Notes under the pieces: generated by a model
The model's database searches: none
What the model was told of the DNA's origin: nothing
The model's input: only the letters and a program-made list of their open reading frames with translations
Position numbers and translations under genes: made by a program
Assembly: GCF_030848805.1 (NCBI RefSeq)
Contig: NC_092361.1
Location: 15,149,406 to 15,213,405, forward strand
Source of the DNA: Temnothorax longispinosus
Taxonomy: Eukaryota; Arthropoda; Insecta; Hymenoptera; Formicidae
Direction of reading: 5' to 3'
Length of the DNA stretch: 64,000 bases
In this document: positions 11,201 through 19,329 of the stretch, piece after piece
How positions within the stretch are numbered: position 1 is the stretch's first letter
Layout: each line of letters opens with the position of its first letter

Positions 11201-14200
11201 ACAAGTCTTTCTGTATTGTGCTAAAAAACGAAATAATGAAATCATTTTAATTTCTTCATTTTTTTATTTTCTGTATAGCTCATAATAAAATTGTTATATA
11301 ATAAGAAAACTATTTACATTAAAGTTATCTACTTCTAAAGAAAACAGGATTTTTATTATTATAATTTTAAATGCCTTTAATTTAAAGTTCTGAATTAGTT
11401 TATTATATTGATATTGTTGAATTAATTATTTATCATAATTTGTTTTACCAAAGTGGCAGTTTTTCCCGATATATCCGGTGTCTGTGCAATCGCACTTGAT
11501 CCTATCTTCCTTGACCGAGCATTTACCGCCATGTTCGCAAGTGTTCGGCCTCTTGCACGGATCCACGAATTGACAATTGTCTAAAGCAACTTCTCCGACT
11601 ACTCTCTCGGTGTTAATTACGTATCTAGGTTCGATTCTTTCACCGTTCACTCGTATCTCGCGCATACACCCTACTAGACCTAAATTGTTGACATAAGAAT
11701 TCTTTCTTGTTAAGTGTGTATGTAAATTCTTAATCTTTCAAATTTAATACTAGGTTTACGTACCCGCGTTACTTTTGCCACTTCCTATAATGACTTTATC
11801 GCCCAACTCAAACGTCATAGCGAAGAGCTTGTTCTGCTTATTCCTGTAATCGAGGAGGATGTTGAGTTCGCCCTTTGTGTAATTAAGCTCGACCGCGTGC
11901 CAGGAAGTGTTGTAAGGCGGAAACTTCACCGAAGTTGATACCGTGATGTTCTCCGTTATAACTGGTACCAATTGGAAACGAATTTCATCATTGACCTGAC
12001 GTAACTATAAACATATAGAAAAAATATTAATTATTAACAGAGATTGAGAATATGAAAAGAAAGAAAAATATATAGGATGGTATTGTAATCATACCTCCCA
12101 GTAACCAACACCGCGGTGGCTTTTTACATCTCCCGAAGCGACGATCGCGATTGGCTTTGAGCTTTTAAAGTCGAAGTTTAACTTCAACGAGTCGGTTCGC
12201 TCGATCGGCCACCAGATATGACTTCCCGGGAAAGGATACGTGATCGGGATGACTTCGACATCGGCTTCGTAATATTCTGGCTCCAGCACACCGATGTAGT
12301 GCACCATTGGGTTGGAGCGCTTCAATTCGTATATAATCGACTTGTCGTTGAAGAACACATACTTCAAGGAACCTGGAAAAATAGAAAATTGTATTAATTA
12401 ATAGGATAGGATTGTCTAATAATTAGGCGATCGATTTTATCAAACCTGCAAAATTATTGTGCGACAGAAGACCCTTCTTCTTGTGAAGCTCCGGACCACC
12501 ACCGATGTATATCTCCGGATCGATGATCATATTCCAATTTTCTCCCGGTACTTCTAGTACTTTCACCTCGTCGTCCAAGCTGACGAAAACGGAGGATCCG
12601 TTATGGAATATGATCAAGTTGTTCCAATGGTCAGACGTTACATAATCGCCCAACTTGGTGGAGATCTTCGAGTTATGCCCGAAATCGAGTTCAACGTGGA
12701 CCGATCCATTTATAATGGAAGCTGCAATGTAATGCGGCGTGTCGTCGATTTCACCGGAAGCGTAGAACAGGGCGGAGTTGTCCCATTTTGTCTGAAATTT
12801 ATAGATTTTTTATTAAAAACCAGATACGCGAATTTTTGGCTAATATTATGTTTTTAATTGTGACATAATAATTTTAATTTTGTGCTTTTTTTCGCGGGAA
12901 AAGTATTCAGTACACTGAGAAAAAAATGTTATTAACTTGACTAAAATTTTCAACTAATCATTATTTTTTTAATTGAAATATTTATGTATTTAATTAAATA
13001 CGACATATTAAATCTAACATGACGTAATTTGACTCAAATATTTAAATATTTCAATTAAAAAAATAATAATTAGTTGAAAATTTTAGTCAAGTTAACATTT
13101 TTTTTTTCAGTGTAACAATAAACGTATATTCAGCGTTCGACAAATTTTATTGTGTTCACACAATGACCCACTACGTTACAATTTGAAAAGTGGAACTCGA
13201 CACTCTCTCTCGAAGAGTTTCCACGGTGAATTTTTCGTCATAGAGGGTGGCGCATGAAAGCAGCTGCTCGTGAAAATACATAATGCGCCCCTCTCGACTC
13301 CGACAAAGAGGTATAGCGTCTCGCTATAATGAATCAATGAGCCCGCGACAAGGGAAAGGAACACGGTCCCATTACAATAAGCGCCCGTGGTCAAATACCT
13401 TAAAAGCGAGGCTGATCCTGTTGACAGACGAGTGAACACGATCCTTCCAATCGTACACGCGAAAGGACACGTACGAGGAGCCTCTCAGCGTTAGTATAGT
13501 CGCGGCTGAAAAATGATGTTACATTTCAAACTCCATTAGTCTCGTATTGGGATATCCGGACCCTTTTAGACGCTTATAAAAGCCCTATCTTTCTTCTCCG
13601 GCTAATACAATTTATATAGTATATTTATCGTTTCTATATGTGATTGGATATTCCTTTAATAATAGCTAAGAAAGTCTCGAATTAAATCTTATAGGAAAAT
13701 AAACGATTAATTATTTGAAACACAAATATAATAATATTTTAGTAAAGATAATTTGTATTAAATTCAATTACTTTACGTACTGTACACATCGCAACGTTCA
13801 CCCTCGTAATTCGTTCCGAAACAATCACATGTCAGACTATTGTAGTGATTCACACATTGATCGGGGACGAAGCACAAGTTTTCTCGTGTTCTGCACCTAA
13901 ATTGAAATTGAAGATTCGCATCACATCGAATTACTTCACGCACGTTCTCTTTTTTTCTTTTAAGGAGAAGACATACTTATCGATACATCCTTCCTTAACA
14001 TTCTCGTGCTTGGTCGCGATTAGTGGGAGAATAGGTAGCAGATCGCTGGCGGATTTTCCGGAACTCAGAACCATATCCCTGATACAGCCGACGAAGGATT
14101 CTATTATGTACTTCACTCCGTGTAATCGTTCTTCGGAACTCAGTCCTGTCAAAGCGGAAATAAAGCGATAAAGATGCGAAAAGATTTCCACTCTCGAAGG

Positions 14201-15779
14201 CGGTCTCTCGAAAGAAGGCTTTTCTCACCTCCGATAAGAACGACCGAGGCCAGTTCCTCGGATACTCCGTAATTAACGATGCGTTCTAAAACTTTTAGAG
14301 TAGTTTCGGCCTGCTTATCGTCGACTCTGGCAATCAACTTTGCCCCGTGCACGTCGATCCTCACGAGAACGCTATGCCATTCGTCTCTGTTCAGCCCTTG
14401 GCCGACTGTTAAACTAGTCGACTGTTTGCCGAATACATGAACAACTTTCAGCTGACCTTTTTCTACTATCACATAAAGGGCGTAAGGGTCGAGACTTTCT
14501 GGGCGATCTTTGACACTGTGATAAACTAGCAAACCGTGTGGAAGCTTGGTGCGGAACTTGAAGGATATCTCGCGACATAATCTGTGATATATCAAATAAT
14601 ATGTGTAAAACATTTTTTCTTTATGTCACTAAAATAACATAAAATAATTATAATATATCTATAAGACATTAAAATATTAAATTAATAAATGTATCAAACG
14701 ATATATCGTAATGTATTTTGCTTCACAAATTGAAATATTCAACTGTTCAAGATTAATAGGTAATTCAGATTGCTCACCTTAATTGGAAGGTTTTGATGCC
14801 AGGGCCATCAAGCTGGATAAAAGTATTGCTTTGTGCGAACATAAACGTTTTCTCGTGACCAGATTCCATAAAAGTTAATTCCTTCGGTAAAAATACATGA
14901 TAGAAGTAATTTTCCTCATTTGCGTAAAACATAACGTATTTATATCAAGTGACGACATTTGTACCTTTTTTCGTAGGTGCTTTGGTACCGGTGGTTTCGT
15001 CGGTTTCGGAGGTCTAAAGGTCGGTCGTGGGGTGCTAGTGGTTGTCGAAGGTGGAGTGCTCATTGTTGTAGTGCTTGTTGCCACAAATACATTGCCCTTT
15101 GTTACAAGATATGGCGGTAGCGTATCTAAAAATAGTTAATAAATCTGTACCAACTTTTCCAATTTTTATTAAATATGATATACGAGGATTTTTATACAAA
15201 AATGTGTCTAATCTGTTTTAATTAACAAACAGATGTGCAGATAATTTATAAAAAGATTTATATATTCCCAAACGTGGTCTTATTTCCGCAAGTTTAATTT
15301 TTTTTAAATTAATTTTTACCATTCTGTCATATTACTGTATTTTTTTCAATCATGCAAATATATATTTAATTATTCTGATTTTTTTAGATTTTATATCTTT
15401 CTTCTTTTACGCTAATTGATTAATAATTATATTTAATAAACTTCTGAGGAAATATCTTACGATCGGCACCACCGACGCAATAATGCAGGCACTCCGCTTC
15501 CGAGTTAAACCGATTTTCATTTCCCATACAACCGCCGTAAGGGAAAGTTCGGCATTTTCCTTCGGTCTTGTTGAAGCTCCATTTGTGAACGTAGTGGTTG
15601 CAGGGTCCCCGATCTGTCTTGAGAAGACATCTGTCGGGCAGAATCCTTTTGGTCGTAGTAAGTTCTTCCATTTCTTCGACCGTATCCGTTTTTGGCGAAT
15701 CCGTCTGATTCGCCGGGATCTTTGCGATTACGTTGAGCAAAACAAGGATCCCGAGGATCCTCTTGTCGCGGTAGATCAT
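4728..15779 (-). CDS. axo: Axotactin-like neurexin-superfamily protein, complete CDS, 25 exons, 2031 aa
   Basis: Joining 15779-15461, 15125-14965, 14881-14778, 14581-14229, 14145-13977, 13896-13781, 13505-13399, 12791-12446, 12372-12095, 12004-11764, 11679-11449, 11220-10813, 10692-10489, 10266-9867, 9746-9499, 9287-9012, 8918-8719, 8436-8139, 8007-7857, 7745-7580, 7503-7350, 7221-7043, 6691-6262, 5925-5891 and 5249-4728 leaves one open frame with GT-AG at all 24 introns. Domains: signal peptide (about 1-24), Kunitz (51-101), Thr/Pro linker, LamG1 (about 161-345), EGF1 (370-404), LamG2 and LamG3 (about 408-745), EGF2 (773-806), fibrinogen-C-like module (809 to about 1010), LamG4, EGF3 (1193-1226), LamG5, EGF4 (1450-1484), LamG6 (about 1487-1670), transmembrane helix (about 1735-1757), acidic tail. 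A Caspr-like core plus Kunitz domain points to axotactin, a glial factor acting on axons in Drosophila. Neurexin-1 lacks Kunitz and fibrinogen-like modules, and neurexin IV starts with a discoidin domain. Exon structure is firm; the symbol is family knowledge without a search. Confidence 0.85.
5450..5574. mobile_element. 125-bp MITE-like hairpin in axo intron 24
   Basis: Inverted arms of about 54 bp starting CATAATCGGTTCTTAT on the left and the complement of CATAATCAGATCTTAT on the right, rich in CTTAAG. The target duplication is unclear. Confidence 0.7.
5891..5925 (-). CDS. axo: axo exon 24: 35-nt microexon
   Basis: Encodes ADEEPEKKELLG (first residue from the junction codon). The acceptor is a tandem TTGCAGCAG, so one residue may be optionally lost. 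The donor is GTAAAT. Its size and the phases on both sides (1 in, 0 out) make it skippable only with a frame change in exon 25. Confidence 0.75.
6262..6691 (-). CDS. axo: axo exon 23: transmembrane helix and start of cytoplasmic tail
   Basis: After a short stalk, the helix YIFIALCCVFVAAVLGCIY (about 1736-1754) is followed by a strongly basic stop-transfer segment (RSARKDRQRRR). The rest is Ser/Pro/Lys-rich. The start is chosen at AAAG before 6691; a second in-frame acceptor (TTTTAAG) 18 bases upstream would add six residues. Phase 1 out at GTACTC. Confidence 0.85.
7043..7221 (-). CDS. axo: axo exon 22: end of LamG6 and juxtamembrane region
   Basis: Continues NVVISINGGADMKPLEEYML, carries one cysteine in SAQCAVF that can pair with the one in exon 21, and ends in a Pro/Gly-rich stretch. 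Phase 0 out at GTGAGA. Confidence 0.88.
7350..7503 (-). CDS. axo: axo exon 21: LamG6 late strands
   Basis: Contains ATEIQLGGLNTTDSRFIAYK and GYTGCLS, the LamG terminal motif. Phase 0 in, phase 1 out at GTAAGT. Confidence 0.9.
7580..7745 (-). CDS. axo: axo exon 20: LamG6 middle
   Basis: Reads RSYYLLVALTSEGQLIFEED, later NFLNGARHSVYYVRDNN. Phase 2 in, phase 0 out at GTTAGT. Confidence 0.87.
7857..8007 (-). CDS. axo: axo exon 19: start of LamG6
   Basis: Starts EKGADFSGESVLQREFELEG and ends TALLLVQTDN, the first strands of the sixth LamG domain. Acceptor CACATAG, donor GTAAAG, phase 2 out. Confidence 0.85.
8139..8436 (-). CDS. axo: axo exon 18: end of LamG5 and EGF4
   Basis: Begins VNLGGFDPDNLLRVG, followed by GYIGCLRGLMIGKYLVDL, the LamG closing motif, then EGF4 with cysteines 1450, 1455, 1461, 1472, 1474 and 1484. 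Phase 1 out at GTAAGC. Confidence 0.92.
8719..8918 (-). CDS. axo: axo exon 17: LamG5, second part
   Basis: Codes GISVQIAIIRGENWTTLYVN and then a Pro-rich loop (APQRPPAPPTDYFQ) before the closing LamG strands in exon 18. Phase 1 in, phase 0 out at GTGGGT, a weaker donor fixed by frame. Confidence 0.85.
9012..9287 (-). CDS. axo: axo exon 16: LamG5, first part
   Basis: Codes ALTFTSPGAFLKKNYFG, then an inserted acidic stretch, then the LamG strands INLRTYDTHSLILYANDHLN and FVHLYISNGTNIVYLF. Symmetric phase 1-1 exon. Confidence 0.88.
9499..9746 (-). CDS. axo: axo exon 15: end of LamG4 and EGF3
   Basis: Starts with GLIGCFRGLVVNGEILD (LamG closing motif) and then EGF3 with cysteines 1193, 1198, 1204, 1213, 1215 and 1226. 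Donor GTAAGT, phase 1. Confidence 0.92.
9867..10266 (-). CDS. axo: axo exon 14: LamG4
   Basis: Nearly a whole LamG domain: SYIEVPGWRKGDIAFSFRTT, ILLYQPP, the NNGEWQKIWIDYND strand, and MFIGGAT. Phase 1 in, phase 2 out at GTGAGT. Confidence 0.92.
10489..10692 (-). CDS. axo: axo exon 13: end of fibrinogen-C-like module
   Basis: Contains C-N-C-D then GKWLSDEGYYETPDSLGITG, matching the end of the Caspr fibrinogen-like module, and closes GPLECVET before LamG4. Symmetric phase 1-1 exon; the first codon is made from the splice junction. Confidence 0.9.
10813..11220 (-). CDS. axo: axo exon 12: fibrinogen-C-like module
   Basis: Reads RKTCEELALLGYTQDDVY, then KIDIDGNGRFPPALVKCEF, the pattern of the fibrinogen-like segment in Caspr/neurexin-IV proteins. 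It ends with the cysteine cluster SCPCG. Symmetric phase 1-1 exon. Confidence 0.9.
11449..11679 (-). CDS. axo: axo exon 11: end of LamG3 and EGF2
   Basis: Begins with the LamG closing motif LVGCMREIRVNG and then encodes EGF2 with cysteines 773, 779, 785, 794, 796 and 806. The exon is symmetric (phase 1 in and out). Confidence 0.9.
11764..12004 (-). CDS. axo: axo exon 10: LamG3 core
   Basis: Codes EIRFQLVPVITENIT, the W-H-A-V-E-L strand and VIIGSGKSNAG. Two in-frame acceptors nine bases apart (TTTATAG before 12004, GTCAG before 11995) could add or drop three residues; I used the distal one, which has the better pyrimidine run. Phase 1 out at GTACGT. Confidence 0.85.
12095..12372 (-). CDS. axo: axo exon 9: LamG2 to LamG3 linker and start of LamG3
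   Basis: Finishes LamG2 (SLKYVFFNDKSIIYELK), then a Pro/Tyr/Glu-rich linker, then LamG3 strands around LKLNFDFKSSKPIAIV. In place of the usual G-C-I motif at the end of LamG2 there is no cysteine, as in some Caspr-type LamG repeats. Phase 0 out. Confidence 0.85.
12446..12791 (-). CDS. axo: axo exon 8: LamG2 core
   Basis: Contains ALFYASGEIDDTPHYIAASI, the W-N-N-L-I strand and IYIGGGPEL, all typical of LamG. Phase 0 in, phase 1 out (GCAG before GTTTGA). Confidence 0.9.
12913..13112. mobile_element. 200-bp MITE in axo intron 7
   Basis: Terminal inverted repeats of about 70 bp begin CACTGAGAAAAAAA and end TTTTTTTTCAGTG, with TA on each side (12911-12912 and 13113-13114). No coding capacity. 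The TA duplication suggests Tc1/mariner-type mobilisation. Confidence 0.8.
13399..13505 (-). CDS. axo: axo exon 7: start of LamG2
   Basis: Reads TATILTLRGSSYVSFRVYDW and continues to ISLAFK, the opening strands of a LamG domain. The acceptor is TTTTTCAG and the donor GTATTT, in phase 0. The following intron holds the 200-bp MITE. Confidence 0.9.
13781..13896 (-). CDS. axo: axo exon 6: EGF1
   Basis: Six cysteines (370, 377, 383, 392, 394, 404) with the EGF pattern, including C-x-C and a final G-E-R-C. The exon is too short for an ORF of conventional reporting size but is fixed by TTTAG and GTACGT splice sites and by phase. Confidence 0.9.
13977..14145 (-). CDS. axo: axo exon 5: end of LamG1
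   Basis: Carries the LamG terminal motif FVGCIRDMVL, with the disulphide cysteine at about residue 333, then a linker to Cys at the start of EGF1. Phase 1 in, phase 2 out at a GTATGT donor. Confidence 0.9.
14229..14581 (-). CDS. axo: axo exon 4: LamG1 core
   Basis: Contains the LamG signatures ISFKFRTKLPHGLLVYH and the later W-H-S-V-L-V-R strand, ending VVLIGG. The exon supplies most of the first LamG domain and leaves in phase 1 at GTGAGA. Confidence 0.9.
14778..14881 (-). CDS. axo: axo exon 3: start of LamG1
   Basis: Residues 161-194, beginning ELTFMESGHEK and ending GIKTFQL, the first strands of a laminin-G-like domain. Phase 0 in, phase 2 out at a GTGAGC donor. Confidence 0.85.
14965..15125 (-). 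CDS. axo: axo exon 2: Thr/Ser/Pro-rich linker
   Basis: Codes about residues 107-160, dominated by Thr, Ser and Pro (TSTTTMSTPPSTTTSTPRP) and then Lys/Pro. It is likely an O-glycosylated stalk between the Kunitz domain and the first LamG domain. The acceptor is TATTTTTAG and the donor GTACAA follows two lysines in phase 0. Confidence 0.85.
15461..15779 (-). CDS. axo: axo exon 1: signal peptide and Kunitz domain
   Basis: Codes residues 1-106. A basic N-terminus is followed by a hydrophobic core (ILGILVLLNVIA), a typical secretion signal. Six cysteines at 51, 60, 76, 84, 97 and 101 have the spacing 8-15-7-12-3, exactly that of Kunitz/BPTI inhibitors, and the FPYGGC core is present. The P1 position after the second cysteine is Asn61, followed by His62, so classic trypsin inhibition is unlikely. 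The ATG at 15779 has A at -3 and directly precedes the signal sequence. The exon ends in phase 1 at a GTAAGA donor. Confidence 0.9.
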
Positions 15780-15845
15780 CGTTCCTCATTCGCTGAAAGA
15801 GCAATTTAATTCATCGTTCCTCATTCGCTGAAAGAGCAATTCAAT
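15776..15845 (+). repeat. 35-bp tandem duplication over axo start codon and 3' splice site
   Basis: Copies at 15776-15810 and 15811-15845 differ by one base. On the minus strand each copy holds a pyrimidine-rich acceptor (CTCTTTCAG), a spacer and an ATG. The gene-proximal ATG (15779) opens the Kunitz/signal frame; the distal ATG (15814) is followed after one codon by TAA. Confidence 0.95.
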
Positions 15846-18580
15846 TTCCTAAAAGATTTTCGCAAATATAGATCCTTGTGTGATTTAAATTAATTATCGC
15901 GTTGCATTTTTAATAGCATACATACATACATATACTATTTTGATTTGATATGGATACGCAGAGGTATTGGTATTCTTATAGTATTAATAAATAATTGAAT
16001 ATATGAAGTATTTAATTATATTAGTTTAATTATATTAGCGACACGCGCATATTTATTAACAATTCTCCATGACGTGTCAATGAATCACGCGTTGCCTAAT
16101 TGTTATAACTCGATGAATCGGTCTAACTAAATTTGCAACGTATGGTATTGAATTCAAGAACATGTACAATCATATTTTTACGTATATATTCGATATATAG
16201 TTATATGAAAAAGTTTTAATAGTATTTGATACGCAAAATTTGAATACAAAATTAAAAAATAAAACCAATTATCTCGTATTTAAATGTTCGGGAACGCATT
16301 GCTTCTTTACAGTAGCAAAAATATGTAAAACTCTTCGTCCTGTTTATGCTATGTCTTCTCCTTGCTTAAAGCAATCGATTAAGTCGGGAGCGGCACGGAC
16401 CGATTAGGATCAAGTCTGACGCGTTTTCATGCACGAGAGCTGTTCGCTTACCGCGCGCTTTTACGATTCAGGCCACGTGGACACCCACGCTCCCTTCCAT
16501 AAAGCGCTTAAAACCGCTCGTCTTTCCGGTGCGTCTCGGTTAAGACTACCTCAACACCAGCCTGGCAGATGCAATTTTACGATTGCAGTTGCCGCTTTCG
16601 AATTTACGACTTCCCCTCGCGACGCAGGTATTAGATCGGGGAGGAGCCCGTATGAATGATGCAACGAATAGTACATCCGACGCGACCGGTTAAGCCGTCG
16701 CTACCGTTTCGATACAATCTTTCATTTTTCTTCTCCTAAAGAGTATCTCTTTCCATTATATATTGCATCTAACCCATGCAGACCAGTCAAAGTGCACCGT
16801 TGCGCCACGAACCCTCGGTGGACCCCCGCCCGGTGTATGCAACGCGATACGTCGAACCCGATGTATGCCTTTGATAATAAGGCGCATTAGCATACGCGAG
16901 ACAAAATAAAGCGTTAACTTAGACATAATACGTTACGATGCGTAATCTGACCGCAGACATCGCCCATTTCCTCGAACACCCTCTCGGAGAGTATCGTAAA
17001 CTCTTGCAATTATCTCTTTCACCGGGTCAATTGGGTTTGATCTGCGAAAGAAAGACGACACGCGTCGCGCTCGTCCGGCATGAATAATCGCCGACCGGCC
17101 CTTGTACTTCCTGTCGGATTTGCTTTTTTAATGGGTCTTCTCGGGAACGCGTACGCGAGCGCGCACCTTGGCGAACGGCGAACGCTCTTCGTTCTACGAG
17201 CGCCTTCGCTCGCGCACCGTTGCGTCCGTCGCGAAATTGCCTCTAGTCGTCGCAATTTATCGAGCCAGTAAATAGCCGCATCTCCGGACTCGAACTTCGA
17301 CGACCGTCGGAGCGAGACACATGCAATGACCTTGACGGATAACGAGGACCATAGGAAAAGAGCCTTACGGCTGCACCGCACACGACAATTGCGAGATCAA
17401 GAAAGAGATTGTTCTTCATTCGTTTTATCTTGATCGTAACATCCTCATCGTAATGGTCAATGCCGAGTTTCTCTCATTCTCTCTCTCTCTCTCACGGTGT
17501 CTGTATGCGCTTCGCGCAACGCCCCAGTTAATTAGAAGACCTATCATACGTCATCTGAAATTTCACGCCACGGCAAAGAATCTCGTGCTCATGACCACGA
17601 AGACGTCGCCGACTCGCGGCAGCATCTGATACGGACGCTTTCGATCACGCACAGTTCTTGCAGTTTTCTTCTGCAGAACATAGATATACTCGAAAGTATC
17701 CAATGTCCAAGATTAATGAGCGACATTAATTTATGGCAATATCCTTTTTTTCAGAGATGTATATTTTTACGAGATTCATAGATGAGATTTTTATTCAGAG
17801 AAGTAACATATGGAATCTTTGAAAAGAATATATATACCTCGTAACAAACATTTTAGAATATATAAATGACATTGAAATAGTTTAATCTAATTAATTTAAT
17901 CGCTTAATTTTTGATTTATTATTTATTAGAGACGAACAAAAATCAATCTGTTTTTCTACACGATTTGTGAAATATTATTCCTAAAGAACACATAGTCTTT
18001 TAAACTCTCTGTATGGTTCGTAATACTGATTTAGTTAAAAAAAGTATCACAGAGATTATAGTGTCGACAATTATTCTTCATTTGTATTAGAATTTTTTAA
18101 TACTTAATGGAGGAACAATAAACGTTTCGCGCGATAAGTTTAGTGAAATTCAACATTTTTCAATCTAATTCTGCCTATTTTTTTCTAGATATTTTGGAAT
18201 TAAGATCTAGATAGGTAGTAAGTATATTAAGTATATTAAGATAATAAATTATGAGAATTCTCTCTGATTATAGATACTACGTACTTTGTTGTTAGGATCA
18301 ATGTCACTATGGTAATCTTATCTAAATGCTATTAATATCAATATTCATATTGATCGTATTGACAAACGTAATGTGTTCTTTGCATATGATGTTTGGTTGG
18401 TAATTTATCTTCGATTACTAGGACGTTAGAGTATTTAGTCAGTTTACTACATAAATTTGTGTTTAATCAACCTCTATATTTACCATTGTGCTAAGCTAGC
18501 ATGGATCCAATTAATCATCTTTATCTTTCTAGTTTATATCGTGCAAAAAAAAACTGGTGCAATAATTAGAGGAAGATTTT
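15846..18580. other. axo upstream region with CpG-rich island
   Basis: AT-rich to 16.3 kb, then a GC/CpG-rich stretch at 16.4-17.4 kb and a (TC)n run near 17480. Could hold an axo promoter or intronic regulatory sequence; no exon can be supported. Confidence 0.45.
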
Positions 18581-18583
18581 AAA

Positions 18584-18740
18584 ATTGGAGAAATTTAGGG
18601 AATGCATAGTAAGGAAAGAGCTTCAATATTAATTCATTCAGCTTCAATATTAATTCATTAATTTATTAATTTTGAAATTGGGGAAATTTAGGGAATGCCT
18701 AGTAAGGAAAGAGATAAATCAGCTTCAATATTAATTCATC
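18584..18740 (+). repeat. Nested tandem duplication
   Basis: The block GAAATTTAGGGAATGC...AAGGAAAGAG occurs at 18590 and 18682, and the block GCTTCAATATTAATTCAT occurs three times, indicating successive tandem duplications. Confidence 0.85.
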
Positions 18741-18959
18741 GCAATGGTTCTAAAATTTCGGAGGCTGTATAGAAGAAATTATTAATAATTATTGATACAA
18801 ATTTTCCCCAAAATGTGATTTCTCATCGAAATGACCCTGAAACATCATCATCCTCGTCTGTGACGTGGGGTAATCTCCGAACTCCGAGCGGTACCCGTTT
18901 ATCCGAGCTTTTTAAACTCTAGCGGGCTTTGCGCCGTGCGAACACACGAATCTGCGTAC

Positions 18960-19095
18960 CTTCGTTCGCCGTGGTCCAGATGAGATCGCGGCTCTCGTAC
19001 AGGCCGCGGGGCAGGATGTGACGTCAGAAGGCCCCCGCCGAGCTGAGCACCGTCCAACGGACGGCGGCTACGAGTCAATTGTCTTCTTTCACACT
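18960..19095 (-). promoter_or_regulatory. Candidate axo non-coding first exon and initiator
   Basis: On the minus strand an arthropod initiator TCAGT (19097-19093) precedes GC-rich sequence containing a perfect CRE palindrome (TGACGTCA, 19019-19026) and ending in a GTACGC donor after 18960. It lies 3.1 kb upstream of the axo start codon, whose exon begins with a strong acceptor and therefore needs an upstream exon. No transcript evidence is available; other islands could serve equally. Confidence 0.25.
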
Positions 19096-19194
19096 GACAC
19101 ACTGGCCAAATCCCCGCATCGACACGGCCGATCACAAGTATTCGCACGCACGCACACCGGTGCACATACCGCGCGCACACACACTCGAGGTCCG

Positions 19195-19290
19195 CGCCTC
19201 CTTCTCCTCCTCCTACTCCTCCTCCTCCTTTTCCTCCTCCTCCTCCTCCTCCACCACCTCCTTCTCTTTGTCCTCTTCCTCCTCCGGACT
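19195..19290 (+). repeat. Polypyrimidine CTC/TCC tract
   Basis: About 95 bases almost entirely C and T with CTC triplets, followed by CTG triplets near 19299-19318. The leucine-rich plus-strand and arginine-rich minus-strand frames here are by-products of the repeat. Confidence 0.9.
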
Positions 19291-19329
19291 CCTGTTACTG
19301 CTGCTGCTGCTGCTGTTGCTTGTAGCAGC

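Noticed and set aside
15517..15804. 95-codon minus ORF overlapping axo exon 1
   Set aside because: Out-of-frame shadow of the Kunitz exon; only its upstream ATG is of interest and is covered in a finding.
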